From Nitrospiraceae bacterium (lineage in GTDB: Bacteria; Nitrospirota; Nitrospiria; Nitrospirales; UBA8639), in NCBI GenBank assembly GCA_003523945.1, contig DOFS01000033.1, positions 8,191 to 16,227 of the forward strand: DNA of 8,037 nt, in the 5' to 3' direction. The notes under the pieces were generated by a model, which searched no databases, was not told the origin of the DNA, and was given only the letters and a program-made list of their open reading frames with translations. The position numbers and the translations under genes are program-made. The number at the start of each line of letters is the position of its first letter. Position 1 is the first letter of the stretch. Below, piece by piece: positions 1 through 6,962 of the stretch.

Positions 1-2
1 AT

Positions 3-1793
3 ACGCACGTCCACGAAATGCATGTCGGCCCGTTCCTGCCCGGTATAGGCATGGCCGCCAGGCGGTGCGCCGGCCGGCGCGGTGTCGACAGTATTGGTGG
101 CCCGCAGCACGGTAACGAGTCTGCCGCTCTTGCCCCCCTCCTCAAGTCGGACCACCCCTACCCCTGGACAGCTGCCCTGGGCAGCATGGTTGGCGGTGAT
201 CGGTGCCGGCCCACGAAACGCGATAAACAGATAATCCCCGTTCGGGCTGCGGGACATGAGGTCAGGCGCCGGGTCGTTCAGTGGCATCCCGGGGTCGTCC
301 TGGACGCTGGCATCAGCGCAGGGACCGATGCCGAGACCTAGGCCATTGGCCGACGTCAGGTCGTAGGTCTCCTTCCTCTTGGACCGACCCATCGTCTTAA
401 CCACCTCAACGTTATTGCGGACCCGGTCGCCGGTATGGACGTATCGCTCATCGATCGTGGCTACTACGCCGTGGGCGTCGCGTCGGGTGGTAACAGCCGG
501 CAACTGGCCGGTCATGTTGAGATCCACCCCACCGATGTTGCCGTTGGTGGCAGTGTTTGTGGCGTCTTTGAACGCGATAACGGGGACAGGCGTATTCTCC
601 ACGTTGTTCGAAGGCGCGAATGGGAAGCTCGCGTGTCGCAACGTGTAAACGGTAAACGTCGAATGGGTGGCACCTGCCGGCGAAGCCGCGACACCGGCGT
701 CAAGGTGGATGAGGCCGTTAGCCTGGGCGCCGGCGCAGCCCGCGCCGTTGATCACCTCATTTCCGTATTCGCCGACGATCGCCATCGGGGTGGCGGCCGA
801 ATCAACGACCAGCAGGCCGCCGCCAGCCAGCGTCACATAGATGAGGGAGTTGTCGTAGGCCGGAATCGGACAGAGGATCGCCGTGTTCGGCCGCCCGCCG
901 GCCGACCCGTTTGAGCCCGTAGCGCAGCCGTTCTCCTTGCAGAATCCGTTCGGCGTCAGGTCGTCAAAGTCCGGCGACCCGGCTTGAATGCTGCCGACTA
1001 GCGGATTGTTGATAGCATTATTGCCAAGGTACACACGAGGTGGCACCACCGTGACCTGGCCTTTGCCTACGCCTAGAGCCGCGGGAATGTTATAGGTCAA
1101 TCCGGTGATCTTACCGTTGGCGTCACGGGTGACGTCGATCCGCTCGACGATTCTGCCGTCGAGATTACACACGAGGATTGCAAGGCCGTCAAACCGCCAG
1201 AAGCTCATGTGGTTCGTGCGACCTGTTCCGGTCTGAGTTGCACGGAACAAAGCGATCCCCTCCTTGGTCTCGGCGTCCATGACTCCGATCATCCCACCAC
1301 CTGGTGCAAAGAAACTCAGCAGCGCGTATCTGCGCTGAGGATCGATGAACGAGGAATGCAGGCGGCCAGTGAGTGGGCGTGTGCTCCCGGTCGGATTGTT
1401 GAACTCGTTGTACTCCGCGAGGGACGCTGGAAAAACGAGATTCGTATCACATGGCGCACTGGTTCCAGCGCAGGAAAGGGGTTGGGCTACCGGCCCACCC
1501 TTGATCTGCTTTTTCACGTCGTCGCTGTGCCAAATCCAGACAAAGCTGCCGTTCAAGCCAAGCCCCGTCTCGCCAGCCACAGAGTTGGACTGGTCGCTGC
1601 CCCACAACTCGTAGCGGATCTTGTCACCGTGCCCATGGCCATGCCCGTGCTTATCAGGGTCGTGCCCGCGACCATCGTGGCCATGGCCGTTTTCATTTCC
1701 TGACTTGGCATCAGCAAATGGAATCAGAAACAATATCGAAGACAGGAAGGATGTCGCAAAGAAGGCACTACGCCATCGCGAGATCATCATCAT
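3..1793 (-). CDS. Secreted His-rich, probable beta-propeller protein (partial, C-terminus beyond left edge)
   Basis: I read this frame by hand. It has no stop codon from the ATG at 1793-1791 to the left edge, giving 597 residues. The start is preceded by a perfect AGGAGG (1799-1804 on the plus strand) at 5-nt spacing. Residues 1-29 form a signal peptide: basic start, hydrophobic core around 10-26, and an ADA cleavage motif at 27-29. A His/Gly/Asp-rich stretch follows, with His at 37, 39, 44, 49, 51, 53 and 55, which could bind metal ions. The rest is rich in Gly, Asn, Asp and Thr with recurring strand-like patterns such as GSFVWIWHSDD, GMIGVMDAETKEG, GGGLLVVDS and NGDYLFIAFRGPAP. This is typical of YncE- or lactonase-type beta-propellers exported to the periplasm or beyond. 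I do not recognise a specific family. Several Cys residues (for example in GFCKENGCATG) could form disulfides. GC content is visibly higher than in the rest of the window. The existence of the gene is well supported; the propeller assignment is inference and the function is unknown. Confidence 0.85.
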   Translation of the reverse strand, partial: MMMISRWRSAFFATSFLSSILFLIPFADAKSGNENGHGHDGRGHDPDKHGHGHGHGDKIRYELWGSDQSNSVAGETGLGLNGSFVWIWHSDDVKKQIKGGPVAQPLSCAGTSAPCDTNLVFPASLAEYNEFNNPTGSTRPLTGRLHSSFIDPQRRYALLSFFAPGGGMIGVMDAETKEGIALFRATQTGTGRTNHMSFWRFDGLAILVCNLDGRIVERIDVTRDANGKITGLTYNIPAALGVGKGQVTVVPPRVYLGNNAINNPLVGSIQAGSPDFDDLTPNGFCKENGCATGSNGSAGGRPNTAILCPIPAYDNSLIYVTLAGGGLLVVDSAATPMAIVGEYGNEVINGAGCAGAQANGLIHLDAGVAASPAGATHSTFTVYTLRHASFPFAPSNNVENTPVPVIAFKDATNTATNGNIGGVDLNMTGQLPAVTTRRDAHGVVATIDERYVHTGDRVRNNVEVVKTMGRSKRKETYDLTSANGLGLGIGPCADASVQDDPGMPLNDPAPDLMSRSPNGDYLFIAFRGPAPITANHAAQGSCPGVGVVRLEEGGKSGRLVTVLRATNTVDTAPAGAPPGGHAYTGQERADMHFVDVR

Positions 1794-1798
1794 AATCG

Positions 1799-1804
1799 CC
1801 TCCT
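1799..1804 (-). promoter_or_regulatory. Shine-Dalgarno site of the secreted His-rich protein
   Basis: On the minus strand this reads AGGAGG, five bases ahead of the first of three consecutive ATG codons (ATGATGATG). It decides the start of the leftward gene, most likely at the outermost ATG. Confidence 0.8.
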
Positions 1805-1843
1805 GGTAAGTAGGAAAAACCAACGCCTGGGGAAGGGAGGTGA

Positions 1844-1872
1844 AATTTACAATAGTTCAATTATTTAGTCAA
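1844..1872 (-). promoter_or_regulatory. Sigma70-like promoter for the leftward secreted-protein gene
   Basis: The minus strand reads TTGACT (1872-1867, five of six matches to the -35 consensus), a 17-nt spacer, then TAAATT (1849-1844, four of six matches to the -10 consensus). The start of transcription would lie near 1837, giving a leader of about 45 nt that contains the AGGAGG site. This is pattern matching only, but spacing and placement are both right. Confidence 0.5.
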
Positions 1873-1924
1873 AGATACGGTGCAAAGTCCCCTTGAGAAT
1901 GTCTTTCGTCAATTCGAGGATAAA

Positions 1925-2101
1925 ATGGGATTGAGCTTGTCTGATTTTGTCGAAGACAAGTTCAAAGTGCTTCTTGAATCTAGCATTGTTGCTCATAGAT
2001 TTCGGCACTGGCGTTGTGCGGACGACAACCATGAAGAACTCGTGGCCTTGTCAGACCATTACCGCTACTCAATCACTTCCCATAGGCATGTGATCGCTTG
2101 A
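1925..2101 (+). CDS. Doubtful small hypothetical protein (58 aa; 73 aa if GTG start at 1880)
   Basis: This is a short open frame between the divergent secreted-protein gene and nfeD. The ATG at 1925 has GAGGA at 1916-1920, four bases upstream. The alternative GTG at 1880 has no convincing ribosome site and would overlap the divergent promoter region. The protein starts MGLSLSDFVEDKFKVL, is mixed charged, has an aromatic/His-rich C-terminal half and has no signal peptide or membrane segment. I recognise no family. The frame ends 40 bp before nfeD, so it would probably share a transcript with it. It could equally be chance coding in a leader region. Confidence 0.25.
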   Translation: MGLSLSDFVEDKFKVLLESSIVAHRFRHWRCADDNHEELVALSDHYRYSITSHRHVIA

Positions 2102-2141
2102 GTCTCGGCAAACAGGGTAGAATAAGAAAAAAGGAAACTGA

Positions 2142-3527
2142 ATGATGCAGCCACAAAAACGATTCCACATGTTGATATTCGGTGTGGGGGTTTTAGTATC
2201 TCTCGTCATCGGCGATGGCCAAGTCCACGCTCAACGGCCTCTCGTGTTTGTGGCCCCCATTGAGGGGGTCATTGATCTGGGACTCGCGCCATTTGTGCAA
2301 AGGGTATTAGACGAAGCCACCGACGCCGGAGCCAAAGCCGTCATATTAGAGATTAATACCTTTGGCGGTCGGGTCGATGCCGCCGTGCTGATTCGTGATG
2401 CGCTCCTGAACTCCAAAGTTCTCACCGTCGCGTTTATCAATAAACGAGCCATCTCCGCCGGGGCCCTTATCAGCCTGGCTTCCGAAAAAATTGCGATGGC
2501 AGACGGCGCCACCATCGGTGCCGCAACGCCGGTGCAGATCGGTCTCCCGGGTTCACCGGCCCAACCGGTTGAAGAAAAAACCGTCTCGTATATGCGTAAA
2601 GAATTCGGGGCAACCGCTGAGCAACGGAATCGCCCCCCACTCATCGCCGAAGCGATGGTTGATGCGGATGTGGAAGTTCCAGACCTGATTGAAAAAAGTA
2701 AATTATTGACTCTCACAACTAAGGAAGCGTTACAGGCCAAGATCGCCGACTTTCAAGCCAATTCGCTGGAGGCTGTGCTACAATCTGTGAATCTCGCCGA
2801 TGCTGAGATTCGCTACGCGTCAGAAACTTGGGCTGAGTCTCTGGTGCGGTTCCTCACACATCCCGTGGTCAGCTCCCTATTGATGACCGTTGGGATTTTG
2901 GGAATTATGCTGGAAATGAGGATGCCAGGCTTCGGGGTACCCGGCGCCCTCGGGCTTATCAGCCTTGCCCTCTTTTTTTGGGGGCATGGGCTTGTCCAAT
3001 TAGCAGGATTGGAAGAATTCCTGCTTGTCGGATTTGGGCTGCTTTTGGTTGGGCTGGAAATTTTTGTCATCCCCGGCTTTGGTATTGCCGGAATCTTAGG
3101 AATCATGGCACTCATGGGAGGACTGGGGATGAGCCTCATCGGGGCCGGAGCGACATGGGATTCCATGCTGTCCGCGATAGGGCAAGTGGCCCTCTCAATC
3201 CTGGTGGCCATCATCGCCACCCTCATTCTTCTGCGGTATTTCCCACGACTCCCATTTGGAAAGCGACTGATTCTGGAAACCAACCTGCAGGCTCAAGAGG
3301 GATACGAATCGAGTCCGCCCGAAGATCATCGCTGGCTGGGAATGCAGGGGATCGCTGTTTCGGATCTTCACCCTTCCGGCATTGCGCGCTTTGATGGACA
3401 GCGAGTGGATGTGGTATCCGACGGAGGCTTTATTGATGCCGGGCAACCTCTTAAAGTCGTCCGCATTGATGGCAATCGGATCGTCGTTCAACTGGCAACA
3501 CCACCATTAACAAAGGACCACGAATAA
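2142..3527 (+). CDS. nfeD: NfeD1b-type membrane-bound serine protease (ClpP-class, full length)
   Basis: The 461-residue protein shows the full NfeD1b order. There is a signal peptide (about 1-30, ending QVHA), then a ClpP-fold protease domain (about 33-200), then about five membrane segments (roughly 231-249, 255-277, 281-303, 304-323, 332-357), and a C-terminal soluble OB-fold-like domain (about 399-455). The motif INTFGGRVDAA (71-81) matches the substrate-binding glycine turn. Ser105 in AISAGAL is the likely nucleophile and Lys146 the base. Their 41-residue separation equals that of Ser97 and Lys138 in the archaeal homologue PH1510, as I recall it. The family cleaves stomatin/flotillin-type partners and works beside them in the membrane. 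The start follows AAGGAA at 2131-2136; the next codon is also ATG, so the start could be at 2145. The stop codon overlaps the ATG of a dead floA copy (TAATG), a sign of former translational coupling. Confidence 0.93.
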   Translation: MMQPQKRFHMLIFGVGVLVSLVIGDGQVHAQRPLVFVAPIEGVIDLGLAPFVQRVLDEATDAGAKAVILEINTFGGRVDAAVLIRDALLNSKVLTVAFINKRAISAGALISLASEKIAMADGATIGAATPVQIGLPGSPAQPVEEKTVSYMRKEFGATAEQRNRPPLIAEAMVDADVEVPDLIEKSKLLTLTTKEALQAKIADFQANSLEAVLQSVNLADAEIRYASETWAESLVRFLTHPVVSSLLMTVGILGIMLEMRMPGFGVPGALGLISLALFFWGHGLVQLAGLEEFLLVGFGLLLVGLEIFVIPGFGIAGILGIMALMGGLGMSLIGAGATWDSMLSAIGQVALSILVAIIATLILLRYFPRLPFGKRLILETNLQAQEGYESSPPEDHRWLGMQGIAVSDLHPSGIARFDGQRVDVVSDGGFIDAGQPLKVVRIDGNRIVVQLATPPLTKDHE

Positions 3528-3601
3528 TGGAAATTGAAACCTAGACATTCGGTTCACTCGGACTCCTCGACTTAGTTCTGGTGCTCATGCTTGGCTTTCC
3601 C
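3512..3601 (+). pseudogene. floA: Decayed 5' fragment of floA (25 codons) left next to nfeD
   Basis: From the ATG at 3527 the DNA matches the first 75 bases of the intact floA at 5614 at 67 positions (89%). The 15 bases upstream match at 10 positions, including the AAAGGAC ribosome site and ATA just before ATG. In this copy codon 6 is TAG where the intact gene has CAG, so translation would give only MEIET. Further changes include GTC to GAC and CTG to TTA. After about 3601 the similarity ends and unrelated DNA begins. The fragment overlaps the nfeD stop codon (TAATG). I read it as the original floA start position, cut off from its body by the inserted segment and now drifting without selection. 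Confidence 0.88.
3512..3601 (+). repeat. Direct repeat, left copy (floA start region)
   Basis: Left member of a 90-bp direct repeat with 77 identities to 5599-5688. There are no gaps, and the five mismatches upstream of ATG are clustered at 3519-3523. The two copies bracket the inserted segment at a start-to-start distance of 2087 bp. Confidence 0.9.
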
Positions 3602-3614
3602 GCTTCGGATTTCG

Positions 3615-3644
3615 AAAAAATACGTTTGCGATTTCAAGCGTATT
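3615..3644 (-). terminator. Rho-independent terminator of the SGNH gene
   Basis: On the minus strand the hairpin AATACGCTTG / CAAACGTATT has a 10-bp stem with one G-U pair and a 6-nt loop. It is followed by a run of T (the A run at 3615-3620 on the plus strand). It lies about 65 bp past the stop of the leftward gene. It has no T run in the other direction, so it should not stop transcription coming from nfeD efficiently. Confidence 0.75.
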
Positions 3645-3709
3645 ATCACCTGACCCGAAAATTCAAAGCCACAAGCTCGTTTAATCTCCCTATACTTTGG
3701 CTCAATTGA

Positions 3710-5173
3710 TCATTGCTGAAATACTTCACTTCGTATGATCTCTGCTGCTAACTCATGACCTCTTTGATTCCAGTGACTGTCATCCCGGAAATATAATAGC
3801 TCATTGTCCGCATAAGGTTTGAGTTTTGATAGTAAATTGAGAGTCTGGAATCCCAGACTCTCAGAAACCTTTGACACGTAATCGATAAAATGAGGTTCGG
3901 CAGATATCGGGGGAAAATTTTCATAAAACGGCCCATGGAGTCTTTCACCTGTGGGGACGATGATGACGATAACTTGAAAGGAAAATTCCTTTTCTAAGAG
4001 GGCCATTTCTCTGAACACCTGATTTAGATGTGGTGTATTGGGGTGGTGTAATACGTAAGAAAGAGGCTGCTGTGCCTCTTCGATATATTTTGGATAAAAC
4101 AAGCGTGGCCCAAGAACCGGCGACTGAAAGAAAGGAAACCATGACCGAATGCCATCAATGACGTAAGGATTGTAATCACGGGCTTGAAAAGTCGGGAATC
4201 GTAATGCCACATCACCATTGAGTAGTTTGGTAATTATCGCTTGCTCTTTTATGAGCGAAGGGATAGTGATTAAACCTTGGACAAGCGTTCCTTTAAACAA
4301 TTGATTCGTGTAACTGGGGCTTGAAGGTTTAGGACGTTCACTTTCATAACTCCCCTCCAAATCGTTTCCCTCGTAAATCATCCAGAGAATTTTCCGGATT
4401 CTCATAGAAGGTTCCTGGGTCCTTAACAGGTATTTGAGTAGTTCGAGTTCCTGCTTTGGCGAAGCCCCATCTATCCCCAGATTGTAAATTGGACGATGGA
4501 TGGCATGTTCGAGTAATCCAACCCAAGACTTTTCTCTATCCATGGCCCATCCGAAGGTAAACGAATCTCCGAGTGCCAAGACATCGGCCTGGCCCATTGG
4601 TGTGGTATTCCGAAGTCCATGTTGATCAATTGAACACGAAAATTGGTGAAGTTCGAAAACTGATTTGGCCAAAATCGGTGATTGCATCAACTCTGGATGA
4701 TAGAAGTGGCCATAGTGTGTACCCTTAACCGACAAATTGGGTTTGTACAGCCAGAAATTTTCATCCGTAGGGAAGAATCGACGAGGATACAATTCTCCTC
4801 CAACAAACGCAGGGTCATATTGTCTGGAGTTCTCGATATGGGGTTTTTCAAAGGCCCGGGAGTTGAGGTAGAGACTGTAAGCTATATCCGCTATGATTAA
4901 GCTTCCCAATGAAAGGATTAGCCCGAGGCTGACGGTTAAAATTTGTTGGGATTTTATCAGACCGCGATGCATGACATAACGAATCAAAATAAAAACGAGG
5001 CTAGCCACAAAAGGAATGGAGGAGGCTATGAAGGTCAGTCCGACGGACATCCCGCCAATAGACCTCCCTAACAAAAGGACCAACGCGAAATACAGCCATA
5101 CCAACCCGATGCTCAGGGAAGCCAACAATATACTAGGTGTATCATTTTTCTTCATACTTCCCGTATTGACCAT
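3710..5173 (-). CDS. Membrane-anchored SGNH/GDSL hydrolase or O-acyltransferase-like protein
   Basis: The 487-residue protein begins with about three hydrophobic segments (near 14-37, 43-66 and 78-102), followed by a large soluble domain with the SGNH blocks in order. These are LALGDSFTFGWA (GDS at 202-204, Ser204 nucleophile), GIDGASPKQE (233-242), YEGNDLEG (GND at 269-271), and FRDDSHWNQRGHE, with Asp464/Asp465 and His467 as the rest of the catalytic set. The DSHW...GH ending and the membrane anchor resemble AlgJ/AlgX-like proteins that move or remove acyl groups on extracytoplasmic polysaccharides. The substrate cannot be told from sequence. The start at 5173 has only a weak purine-rich site (AAGAAAAG). 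An ATG at 5155 preceded by GGGAAG is an alternative. It overlaps the end of the upstream frame by 32 bp (14 bp with the later start), which suggests an old operon. It is antisense to nfeD and floA, and a terminator follows it. Confidence 0.88.
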   Translation of the reverse strand: MVNTGSMKKNDTPSILLASLSIGLVWLYFALVLLLGRSIGGMSVGLTFIASSIPFVASLVFILIRYVMHRGLIKSQQILTVSLGLILSLGSLIIADIAYSLYLNSRAFEKPHIENSRQYDPAFVGGELYPRRFFPTDENFWLYKPNLSVKGTHYGHFYHPELMQSPILAKSVFELHQFSCSIDQHGLRNTTPMGQADVLALGDSFTFGWAMDREKSWVGLLEHAIHRPIYNLGIDGASPKQELELLKYLLRTQEPSMRIRKILWMIYEGNDLEGSYESERPKPSSPSYTNQLFKGTLVQGLITIPSLIKEQAIITKLLNGDVALRFPTFQARDYNPYVIDGIRSWFPFFQSPVLGPRLFYPKYIEEAQQPLSYVLHHPNTPHLNQVFREMALLEKEFSFQVIVIIVPTGERLHGPFYENFPPISAEPHFIDYVSKVSESLGFQTLNLLSKLKPYADNELLYFRDDSHWNQRGHELAAEIIRSEVFQQ

Positions 5174-5612
5174 GAATATCTTTTCTTAAAATTTTCGGCC
5201 TTATCCAAGGGTGTGGGGCTAAATAGACATGAGGGGCACCCTTAACTTCATTCTCCCAAGGTAAGCTGCTTTTACTATCAACGAGAAATACCGATTTTGA
5301 GGGGGTGAAGGCTAAATATGGATTTGTTTTACTCGGTTCCTTTTTTCTGGCAAGGTAGAGATGAGGCTGTCTGGTCCATGGGATCGGAGAGGGGGAACCT
5401 GAATGGATATTTTTAAATTCCGCCTCCAGTGCCTTTACATTCATAATTCGACAGCGTGACAGCGAGGAATTCTCTTCGAGAAGAATATTGATTTCTGAGC
5501 TTTCTGATTTTAATGGGTGCCGTATCTCCAATTTGGAAACCGTGCCATTTATCTTCAAGAGGTCCTGTCCGTTTATGCCAGGCTTTTTCACAAATTGAAA
5601 AGGACATTTCAT
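5142..5612 (-). pseudogene. Unrecognised ORF, probably the 3' remnant of a truncated gene
   Basis: The open frame from the ATG at 5612-5610 encodes 156 residues and ends inside the start of the SGNH gene. A longer reading (from 5675) runs antisense through floA codons and is not credible. The ATG at 5612 lies one base from the floA ATG on the other strand, and any ribosome site would have to sit inside floA, where none is visible. A later ATG at 5444 also lacks one. The protein has no signal peptide or membrane segment, is rich in Lys, Ser and Pro, and contains stretches such as WTRQPHLYLARKKEPSK and VYLAPHPWIRPKIL. I recognise no family. The overlap with the downstream gene and the clean break at the floA duplication suggest the C-terminal part of a longer gene cut off at the junction. 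It could still be expressed as a short protein. Confidence 0.5.
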
Positions 5613-5688
5613 AATGGAAATTGAAACCCAGGCATTCGGTTCACTCGGACTCCTCGTCCTGGTTCTGGTGCTCATGTTTGGCCTTCTC
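5599..5688 (+). repeat. Direct repeat, right copy (functional floA start region)
   Basis: Right member of the 90-bp direct repeat with 3512-3601. It carries AAAGGAC at 5599-5605, nine bases before the floA ATG, and keeps the TAATG that in the left copy is the nfeD stop/floA start overlap. No nfeD coding sequence precedes it here. That TAA is therefore a relic showing that this sequence once sat behind an nfeD gene. Confidence 0.9.
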
Positions 5689-6591
5689 TATGTCATTCCG
5701 ATTCCTCTGTGGATCGCCGCATGGGCGTCAAACGCCTACGTTGGACTCTTCACTCTCATTGGCATGCGGTTGCGCCGGGTTCCACCGGTCACCGTGATCA
5801 ACGCCAGAATCAGCGGAGTGAAAGCCGGCCTCGATATTCCGGTAAACGATCTGGAAGCCCACTTTCTGGCAGGGGGGAATGTGGTCAAAGTCGTCAATGC
5901 CATGATCTCGGCTGACAAAGCCAATATCCCCATGACATTCAAACGCGCCGCCGCCATTGACCTGGCCGGACGTGACGTCCTGGAGGCCGTCAAAATGTCG
6001 GTCATTCCTAAAGTCATCGAGACCCCCCGTATCACGGCCGTCGCCAAAGATGGCATCCAGCTCATCGCCGTATCGCGGGTGACCGTTCGGGCCAATATTG
6101 ACCGCTTGGTCGGTGGAGCCGGAGAGGAAACCGTCATTGCGCGTGTGGGAGAAGGGATGGTGAGCACCATTGGGTCCTCCGCCACACATAAGGATGTTCT
6201 GGAGAACCCGGACCATATTTCCAAAAATATCTTAGGGAAGGGACTCGATGCCGGCACAGCATTCGAAATCTTGTCTATTGATATTGCCGATGTGGACGTT
6301 GGAGAAAATATTGGGGCCAAACTGCAAATCGACCAGGCCAATGCGGACAAGCAAATTGCCCAAGCCAAAGCGGAAGAACGGCGGGCCATGGCAGTCGCCT
6401 TGGAACAGGAAATGCGAGCCCGTGTCGTCGAGGCGGAAGCCGAGGTTCCCAAGGCCATGTCTGAAGCCTTTCGTCAGGGGAATTTAGGGATCATGGATTA
6501 TTATCGGATGAAAAATGTGCAAGCCGATACGGCCATGCGAGGAGCCATTGCCGGCACGGAAGAAGAATCGCCGGGACCTTCCAAACAATGA
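5614..6591 (+). CDS. floA: Flotillin-like FloA/YqfA protein (SPFH family)
   Basis: The 325-residue protein is close to the length of Bacillus FloA (about 330). It has an N-terminal hydrophobic hairpin (about 10-52, with the PIPLW turn near 29-33) that anchors it in the membrane. The SPFH core follows, including [19 protein letters not shown] (56-74), [20 protein letters not shown] (128-147) and [18 protein letters not shown] (156-173). After it comes an Ala/Glu/Lys-rich coiled coil (about 236-285), and finally [17 protein letters not shown] (285-301), typical of the family C-terminus. FloA forms membrane assemblies and is normally encoded directly after nfeD, its presumed processing partner. 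Here the two are 2.09 kb apart. A ribosome site AAAGGA lies nine bases upstream. A dedicated promoter must lie in the inserted DNA, or readthrough across antisense genes must supply transcription; I see no convincing promoter. Confidence 0.95.
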   Translation: MEIETQAFGSLGLLVLVLVLMFGLLYVIPIPLWIAAWASNAYVGLFTLIGMRLRRVPPVTVINARISGVKAGLDIPVNDLEAHFLAGGNVVKVVNAMISADKANIPMTFKRAAAIDLAGRDVLEAVKMSVIPKVIETPRITAVAKDGIQLIAVSRVTVRANIDRLVGGAGEETVIARVGEGMVSTIGSSATHKDVLENPDHISKNILGKGLDAGTAFEILSIDIADVDVGENIGAKLQIDQANADKQIAQAKAEERRAMAVALEQEMRARVVEAEAEVPKAMSEAFRQGNLGIMDYYRMKNVQADTAMRGAIAGTEEESPGPSKQ

Positions 6592-6598
6592 GGTGATG

Positions 6599-6952
6599 AT
6601 GAGCCTGGAAGCATTTATTTCTTTCACCATTTTTCTTTTTCTGTCGTTGATCGCTCTTGCCATTCGATGGCTGAATGAGAGAATACGGAGAGATATCGCC
6701 CTCAGGGATCTTAAAGATCTTTTTCTTCCTTCCGGTGACTCCCGTGAACAGCAAGACCGTGCTGCGTCAGACACCACGAAAACTTCCCAGTCAAAACCAA
6801 AACAACCCATACAAAAATTCAGACCAACGACCACTCCAAAACGCCGGACCGCCAGCCGGCCTCGTTTACGCAATAAGGCGGATCTTCGCCAGGGCATTAT
6901 CATCATGACGGTTCTTGGCCCCTGTAGGGCTCTGGAACACCCTGATGACTAG
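6599..6952 (+). CDS. Small single-pass membrane protein following floA
   Basis: This 117-residue frame begins eight bases after the floA stop. GAGG at 6590-6593, overlapping that stop codon, lies five bases before the ATG at 6599, so translation is probably coupled. A second ATG at 6596 is too close to the ribosome site. Residues 5-23 form one hydrophobic segment, followed by a charged stretch (24-50), then a low-complexity Lys/Arg/Thr/Pro/Gln linker (about 51-92). It ends with a compact hydrophobic motif, LRQGIIIMTVLGPCRAL (96-112). The motif looks like a conserved docking tail (compare ILGPPRAL-type endings I recall in small proteins of other phyla), but I cannot confirm this. The position suggests an accessory part of the NfeD-flotillin module; no function is known to me. 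Confidence 0.75.
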   Translation: MSLEAFISFTIFLFLSLIALAIRWLNERIRRDIALRDLKDLFLPSGDSREQQDRAASDTTKTSQSKPKQPIQKFRPTTTPKRRTASRPRLRNKADLRQGIIIMTVLGPCRALEHPDD

Positions 6953-6962
6953 ACCATGGGAA

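Larger units (their letters stand above)
3602..5598. mobile_element. Probable inserted segment splitting nfeD from floA (no recombinase seen)
   Basis: The segment lies between two direct copies of the floA start region and interrupts a gene pair that is normally contiguous. Its genes run opposite to the flanking operon. Spot counts of single sequence lines give about 38-52% GC inside against about 57% in floA and 52% in nfeD. I found no integrase, transposase, tRNA or clear terminal inverted repeat in it, so the mechanism is unknown. Homologous replacement from a related locus is an alternative to a mobile element. Confidence 0.55.

Noticed and set aside
435..914. Plus-strand open frame of 159 codons
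   Set aside because: It is the antisense shadow of the long leftward frame, which has a signal peptide, a strong ribosome site and no stop over 1.79 kb.
1209..1703. Plus-strand open frame of 164 codons
   Set aside because: Also antisense to the secreted-protein gene; no start signal and no recognisable protein features.
2048..2076. Possible nfeD promoter beginning TTGTCA
   Set aside because: The -35 match is fair but no -10 at 16-18 nt matches more than three of six positions.
2231..2740. Antisense frame of 169 codons within nfeD
   Set aside because: Shadow of nfeD; the plus strand has the catalytic motifs.
5488..5516. Possible floA promoter (TTGATT with TTTAAT)
   Set aside because: The -10-like TTTAAT is good but the spacing is only 15 nt; too weak to annotate.
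3602..5598. Search for an integrase, transposase or tRNA attachment site in the inserted segment
   Set aside because: None was visible on either strand, so a named mobile element class cannot be assigned.
5613..5675. N-terminal extension of the leftward ORF into floA
   Set aside because: These codons are the complement of the floA start region, so the reading is a by-product of floA composition.
5736..6458. Antisense frame of 240 codons within floA
   Set aside because: Shadow of floA codon usage; the plus-strand protein is a clear family member.
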